Assembly: GCF_963677315.1 (NCBI RefSeq)
Contig: NZ_OY781939.1
Coordinates: forward strand, 2,480,001 to 2,544,000
DNA: 64,000 nucleotides
Direction of reading: 5' to 3'
Origin: an uncultured Sphaerochaeta sp.
GTDB lineage: Bacteria; Spirochaetota; Spirochaetia; Sphaerochaetales; Sphaerochaetaceae
Made by a program: the position numbers and the translations under genes. Below are positions 60,238-64,000 of the stretch, in pieces (within the stretch, counting starts at the first letter, position 1; each line of letters begins with the position of its first letter). Under the pieces are notes generated by a model. That model was not told where the DNA came from and made no database searches. It saw only the letters and a list, made by a program, of their open reading frames with translations.

Positions 60238-61378
60238 CACAACCTTCGGCTATGTTGGAGGTGTTGAGCAACATATCATCCTGGCCTGTGATGGACTTCG
60301 TCTGAGAGGCTACAGTTGCAGCATTGCATACCAGAATGCCTCTGGTAGGGATGCCAGTGAGTTCTCCAGCCACTTCAATGCCTCCTACTCATTGCAGTCC
60401 TCTACCTGGAAGGAGGTGCTTGATAGGGACCGCCCTGACTGTATCTACATCCATAAGTGGGACTCCATCCAACCAATCCTTACGGCCGTAGGGGGGAGGA
60501 TTCCTCTCATACGTATGTTCCATGACCATGATATCTACTGCCCGAGGAGGCATAAGTATCTTTCCTTCTCGAGAAAGATCTGTACATATAAGGCAGGACT
60601 TGCTTGTTATCTTGACCTTGCATTTCTTGAGCGAAAACAGGGAAAGATAGCCTATGCTCCCATTCTTCCAAAGCTGCGTGAGTTAGCTATTAACCGGACA
60701 TTGGATTGTGTGGTGGTAGGGAGCTCCTATATGCGCAAGGAGCTCCTGAGAAATGGTTTTTCTCCCGACTCCATCAAGGTGATTCCTCCCTCTGTAAGTG
60801 ATTTTGAGAAATCTCCAGTACCCCTTACTGATACCGGGGGCATTCTCTATGTAGGACAACTGGTACGAGGTAAGGGAGTGGACACATTATTGAGAGCCTT
60901 TGCCTTGATTCGTAGTACGCTTACACTTACCATTGTGGGTGCTGGTAATGATGAGGAGTTCCTTCACTCCCTCTCCGTTGAGCTGGGTATTTCCCAACGT
61001 GTACAGTTTCTGGGGTGGGTGGAGCATAACCAGCTTGGAAAGCTGTATGATGAGGCTATGATGGTTGTTGTTCCCTCCAGATGGCCTGAGCCGTTTGGTA
61101 TGGTTGGCCTGGAAGCCCTGTTGCGACAACGTCCTGTAATAGCTTCAGAGGTTGGGGGAATCCCTGATTGGTTGGAGGATGGAGAGACAGGCCTGCTCTT
61201 CCCTGTGAATGATGAGGCGTCTCTTGCCCGTGCAATCGATCGCCTTGCTGAGGACAACCAACTTGCTAGTGAATTGGGCAGGAGAGGAAGGGATAACGTA
61301 CTTGAACGATTCTCTTTTGATGCCTTCATAACACGACTCATAGACCTGATACAGGAGAGGATTACACAATGTTCATAG
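60218..61378 (+). CDS. GT4-family glycosyltransferase
   Basis: 386 residues, GT-B fold. N-terminal ILFVNTTFGYVGGVEQHIILACDGLRLRGY with GGVE, a sugar-nucleotide domain with ILYVGQLVRGKGVDTLLRAFALI and the motif EPFGMVGLEALLRQRPVIASEVGG. A middle segment (about 95-150) with several Cys residues (YCPRRHKYLSFSRKICTYKAGLACYLDL) is unusual. ATG 60218 has AGGAG 6 bases upstream and lies inside the preceding gene; the end overlaps the next gene by 10 bases. Part of the polysaccharide repeat-unit assembly operon. Confidence 0.9.
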   Translation: MQILFVNTTFGYVGGVEQHIILACDGLRLRGYSCSIAYQNASGRDASEFSSHFNASYSLQSSTWKEVLDRDRPDCIYIHKWDSIQPILTAVGGRIPLIRMFHDHDIYCPRRHKYLSFSRKICTYKAGLACYLDLAFLERKQGKIAYAPILPKLRELAINRTLDCVVVGSSYMRKELLRNGFSPDSIKVIPPSVSDFEKSPVPLTDTGGILYVGQLVRGKGVDTLLRAFALIRSTLTLTIVGAGNDEEFLHSLSVELGISQRVQFLGWVEHNQLGKLYDEAMMVVVPSRWPEPFGMVGLEALLRQRPVIASEVGGIPDWLEDGETGLLFPVNDEASLARAIDRLAEDNQLASELGRRGRDNVLERFSFDAFITRLIDLIQERITQCS

Positions 61379-62535
61379 GTATTCCAACATTTGGAACTGA
61401 CCATGGAAAATCAGGGATCGGAAGCTATCTACGGGAGCTTTTGGTGCGCTTTGATGCCCTGACAGAGGATAGTGGATACACTTTTGAGTTGGTTGGCCCC
61501 AAAGAGGATGCCGATTACTATCTGAAGGGACTGACGCATATCGGGTGGTATGCAGTGGAAGATGCTGATAGGAATCCCATCCATAACTTTTTCTGGAATC
61601 AGGTGAAGTTGCCTCCCTTGGTGCATCAGCGTGGCTATGACCTTGTATTTTTCCCTGCGGCAAACCGGCGCCTCAGTGGCCGACTGAACTGTCCGACCGT
61701 GGGGACCGTACACGACCTTGCGGTTTTGCACATCAAGGAGAAGTACGATTTTATCCATTCCTTTTTCAATCGCAAGATTCTCCCTCACCTGATCAGGCGT
61801 CTTGACCATGTCCTGACCGTGAGTGAATTCTCCAAGAATGACATCATGCGTTTTGTAGCCGTGCAGGATGAGAAGATCACCGTAACCCACCTTGCTGCAG
61901 ACCAGAATAGGTTCAAGCCACCTGTAGATCTGCAAGCTGCACGAGAAGATATCGCAAAACGATTCGGCTATGACAAACCTTACCTTCTCTATATCTCTCG
62001 CCTTGAGCACCCAGGAAAGAATCATGTCAACCTGATCAAGGCCTTCTCCTTGGCAAGGGATGCCATGGATGACCCCTTCCTGTTGGTGCTCCCTGGTCCT
62101 GACAAGGAACGTGCCGAAGAGATACACGAGGAGGCTACACATTCAGCCTATACCAAGGATATCCGTTTCCCAGGTTTTGTTGATTGGGATGATATCCCTC
62201 TGTTGTATCAAGGAGCCTCGCTGTTTGTTCTTCCTTCCCGCTTTGAGGGTTTTGGCCTTCCTGTCCTGGAGGCTATGGCATCGGCAACCCCTGTGGTGAC
62301 CAGCGATGCAGCATCATTGGTCGAGATCGGTGGACCGCAAACCCCACGCTTTCATCCTGATGATTACCAAGGTCTGGCAACCCTTCTGGTGGATTTGCTC
62401 CAAGACAGAGAAAAACAGGAGTCCCTGGTTAAGGCGAACCTTGCTTGGGCAGCTTCCTTTTCTTGGGAGCGGACAACAGAACTGACCCTTCAGTCATTTC
62501 AAACTACGTATTCTACCTATGAAAGGAGGCATTGA
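61369..62535 (+). CDS. GT4-family glycosyltransferase
   Basis: 388 residues, GT-B fold of the mannosyl-/rhamnosyltransferase type. Opening IPTFGTDHGKSGIGSYLRELL, HDLAVLHIKEKYDFIHSFFNRKILPHLIRRLDHVLTVSEFSKNDIMRF, nucleotide-sugar site LLYISRLEHPGKNHVNLIKAF and RFEGFGLPVLEAMASATPVVTSDAAS. The E-x7-E equivalent is F-E-G-F-G-L-P-V-L-E. It acts in the cytoplasm on a membrane-bound acceptor. It overlaps the previous gene by 10 bases and is followed by a phosphoglycosyl transferase, 2 bases after its stop. Confidence 0.9.
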   Translation: MFIGIPTFGTDHGKSGIGSYLRELLVRFDALTEDSGYTFELVGPKEDADYYLKGLTHIGWYAVEDADRNPIHNFFWNQVKLPPLVHQRGYDLVFFPAANRRLSGRLNCPTVGTVHDLAVLHIKEKYDFIHSFFNRKILPHLIRRLDHVLTVSEFSKNDIMRFVAVQDEKITVTHLAADQNRFKPPVDLQAAREDIAKRFGYDKPYLLYISRLEHPGKNHVNLIKAFSLARDAMDDPFLLVLPGPDKERAEEIHEEATHSAYTKDIRFPGFVDWDDIPLLYQGASLFVLPSRFEGFGLPVLEAMASATPVVTSDAASLVEIGGPQTPRFHPDDYQGLATLLVDLLQDREKQESLVKANLAWAASFSWERTTELTLQSFQTTYSTYERRH

Positions 62536-62537
62536 GT

Positions 62538-63740
62538 ATGCCGTTTGTCATTCTTTTGGATAGTCCCATCCTAAAGCGCTGTGCTCAATTTGCTGAAAAA
62601 CTTGCCGATCAACTCGGACAAACCAAGCTGATTGATATTTCTTCTTTCCCACAGGATACGTTACCTGATACGGTTACAGCGGAAACAGATGCCCATTTCA
62701 TTCTTCTCTATGCGGAAAATGCCCTCAAAGTGGAGAAATGGAGAACCAAGGTTGATCTGAAAATCTATCTTGAAGCATCAAAAGTGGATATTACGGTTGA
62801 GGTTTTTGGATCACTGCAGGAACGCAAGGGTGCGGGGAAATCGCTGTCTGATGAGGTCCAGGAAATTCTCAGGGAGAAGACGGGGGAGGGCAAGCCGTCG
62901 GGGGAGTTGTCCCGTAATTTTGCCGATATCACCATTGAGGCAGACGAGATACTAGATGAGGCGGCCGTTTCTGTCTCTGGGTATGTTACCCGCATTGACC
63001 CGAAGACCAGCAGAGCGTTCCTTGACGCATCCAAGAGACGGGCACGGCTTGATCAGATGATTCGCCAATACCAGCATGCTACGATGACAAGCCGAAAGGC
63101 AAAGATTAAACGACAACTGTGGTTGTTCGTGGTAAAAGCAACACTTGTATTCAAACGTTTGATGGATATCGTGCTTGCCCTTACTGCATTGGTGTTGCTC
63201 TCCCCCTTGTTCCTTGTCGTTGCTTTATTGATCAAGATAACCGACCGGGGACCGGTGTTCTATGTACAGAAGCGGGTTGGGTTACATGGAGAGGAATTCC
63301 CATTCCCCAAGTTTCGTTCCATGGTACTGAATGCCGATGCCTTGAAGGATACCCTATTGCAACAGGCTGACCGTGCAGGGGATGTGACGTTCAAGATGAA
63401 AAAAGATCCAAGGGTTACGCCCATTGGACGGTTCATCCGGCGGTTCAGTATTGACGAGTTGCCACAGCTCTGGTGTGTGCTGATCGGGGACATGTCCATT
63501 GTAGGGCCCCGTCCACCGGTTCCCCGCGAGGTGGCCCTCTATACCCAGGAAGACAGGCGAAGACTTGAGGTTAAGCCTGGACTGACAGGAATATGGCAGG
63601 TAAGTGGACGTTCTGAGATTGGATTCAAGCAGCAAGTGGAGCTGGATGTGCTCTACATTGAGAGCCACGGGTTCTGGTTGGATTTGAAGTTGATACTTAA
63701 GACAATACCAGCAGTTTTGACCGGAAAAGGGGCATATTAG
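62538..63740 (+). CDS. Initiating phosphoglycosyl transferase with unusual N-terminus
   Basis: 400 residues. The C-terminal half (about 200-400) is a bacterial sugar transferase (WcaJ/EpsL type): one membrane segment (KRLMDIVLALTALVLLSPLFLVVALLI), DRGPVFYVQKRVG, FPFPKFRSM, FSIDELPQLWCVLIGDMSIVGPRPP and KPGLTGIWQVSGRS. It loads a sugar-1-phosphate onto undecaprenyl phosphate, starting repeat-unit synthesis. The first 200 residues are soluble and lack the usual four membrane helices; the pattern LLYAENALKVEKWRTKVDLKIYLEASK is unrecognised. ATG 62538 has GGAGG 8 bases upstream. Confidence 0.9.
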   Translation: MPFVILLDSPILKRCAQFAEKLADQLGQTKLIDISSFPQDTLPDTVTAETDAHFILLYAENALKVEKWRTKVDLKIYLEASKVDITVEVFGSLQERKGAGKSLSDEVQEILREKTGEGKPSGELSRNFADITIEADEILDEAAVSVSGYVTRIDPKTSRAFLDASKRRARLDQMIRQYQHATMTSRKAKIKRQLWLFVVKATLVFKRLMDIVLALTALVLLSPLFLVVALLIKITDRGPVFYVQKRVGLHGEEFPFPKFRSMVLNADALKDTLLQQADRAGDVTFKMKKDPRVTPIGRFIRRFSIDELPQLWCVLIGDMSIVGPRPPVPREVALYTQEDRRRLEVKPGLTGIWQVSGRSEIGFKQQVELDVLYIESHGFWLDLKLILKTIPAVLTGKGAY

Positions 63741-63744
63741 GAAG

Positions 63745-64000
63745 ATGAGCAAAGATCTGGAAATTCTTGGACTCAATATTACCAACATCACCAAGGAAGA
63801 GGCTCTCGATCGCATTGATGCAACAACTGAGAGCCTGCATACCATGCACTTTGTGAATGCCCATTGTATCAACGTAGCTGCCAAGGATGCAGAGTATCAT
63901 GCTATTCTAGCTAACGCAGATGCCCTTTTTGCGGATGGTTCGGGTATTCGCCTTGCTGGTTCGACACTTGGCTGCCCCATTGTCGATAATGTGAATGGAA
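63745..64000 (+). CDS. WecG/TagA/CpsF-family glycosyltransferase (5' part)
   Basis: 85 residues are visible before the window ends. LEILGLNITNITKEEALDRI, MHFVNAHCINVAAKDAEYHAILANADALFADGSGIRLAGSTLG contains the NAHC and FADGSGI motifs of the GT26 WecG/TagA family. It adds N-acetylmannosaminuronate, N-acetylmannosamine or glucosamine-type sugars to a lipid-linked acceptor. It starts 4 bases after the phosphoglycosyl transferase stop, with AGGA close by. The end is cut off, so length and completeness cannot be judged. Confidence 0.9.
   Translation, partial: MSKDLEILGLNITNITKEEALDRIDATTESLHTMHFVNAHCINVAAKDAEYHAILANADALFADGSGIRLAGSTLGCPIVDNVNG

Noticed and set aside
1..64000. CRISPR array, tRNA or rRNA genes, insertion sequences
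   Set aside because: No regularly spaced repeats, cloverleaf-like genes, transposase motifs or terminal repeats were seen in any gap.

Overview
The window reads as a gene-dense bacterial chromosome segment, most likely from a free-living, fermentative spirochaete of the Sphaerochaeta type. This is an inference. It rests on secreted binding proteins with short ANG/AQG-type processing sites, a GTP-type PEP carboxykinase, an oxygen-binding diiron-protein (ODP)-like sensor domain of a kind described in Treponema, many acid-sugar transport systems and an overall non-photosynthetic gene set. No rRNA, tRNA, CRISPR array or insertion sequence was seen.

Layout. 1-7 kb: the end of a DUF1538/PII-like pair, aspartate-semialdehyde dehydrogenase, a Nudix hydrolase, a U32 peptidase with an MFS symporter, and a stand-alone cyclic-nucleotide-binding protein. 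7-20 kb: PEP carboxykinase, a WYL regulator, a small membrane protein, uracil permease, iron alcohol dehydrogenase, RNase D, a ketopantoate reductase-like protein with an M20 peptidase, an aldo/keto reductase, a MerR/TipAS regulator, and a two-gene operon pairing a cobalamin-binding (CarH-like) sensor with a GGDEF diguanylate cyclase. 20.6-28 kb (visibly AT-richer): a PrpR-type sigma-54 activator, a clear -24/-12 promoter with an upstream palindrome cluster, a TctCBA transporter, a SAF-domain oxidoreductase and a VOC protein. 27.7-33.8 kb: a TRAP transporter with DapA-family and HpcH-family aldolases, a FadR-type regulator and a YhcH protein.

34-46.5 kb is the most unusual part. A rightward carotenoid operon (phytoene desaturase, phytoene synthase, CruF-like hydratase) continues by overlapping genes into a NodB polysaccharide deacetylase and a GH16 hydrolase. 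It meets head-on a leftward three-gene operon: a membrane-anchored TIM-barrel glycosidase, a protein fusing an ODP-like diiron domain to a degenerate GGDEF and a pseudo-receiver, and a cellulose-synthase-like GT2 carrying a long helical-repeat (HEAT-like) N-terminus. Together these look like a synthase-dependent exopolysaccharide machine with a built-in oxygen-type sensor.

46.6-53.6 kb: an OsmC protein, an ABC-2 exporter with its own NarL-type two-component system, a small membrane protein, an SGNH esterase and a split UxaA-type dehydratase. 53.6-64 kb: an orphan secreted protein made of two kinds of internal duplication, ManC, a DUF1566 lipoprotein, a PAS/GGDEF protein whose active site is degenerate but whose c-di-GMP-binding I-site is intact, and a rightward polysaccharide operon (three GT4 enzymes, a phosphoglycosyl transferase with an unusual soluble N-terminus, and a TagA/WecG enzyme cut by the window end).

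A recurring regulatory theme is leaderless-looking starts: in at least six transcription units a TATACT/TATAGT-like -10 box ends 6-8 nt before the ATG and no Shine-Dalgarno is present, while most other genes here have good AGGAGG-like sites.
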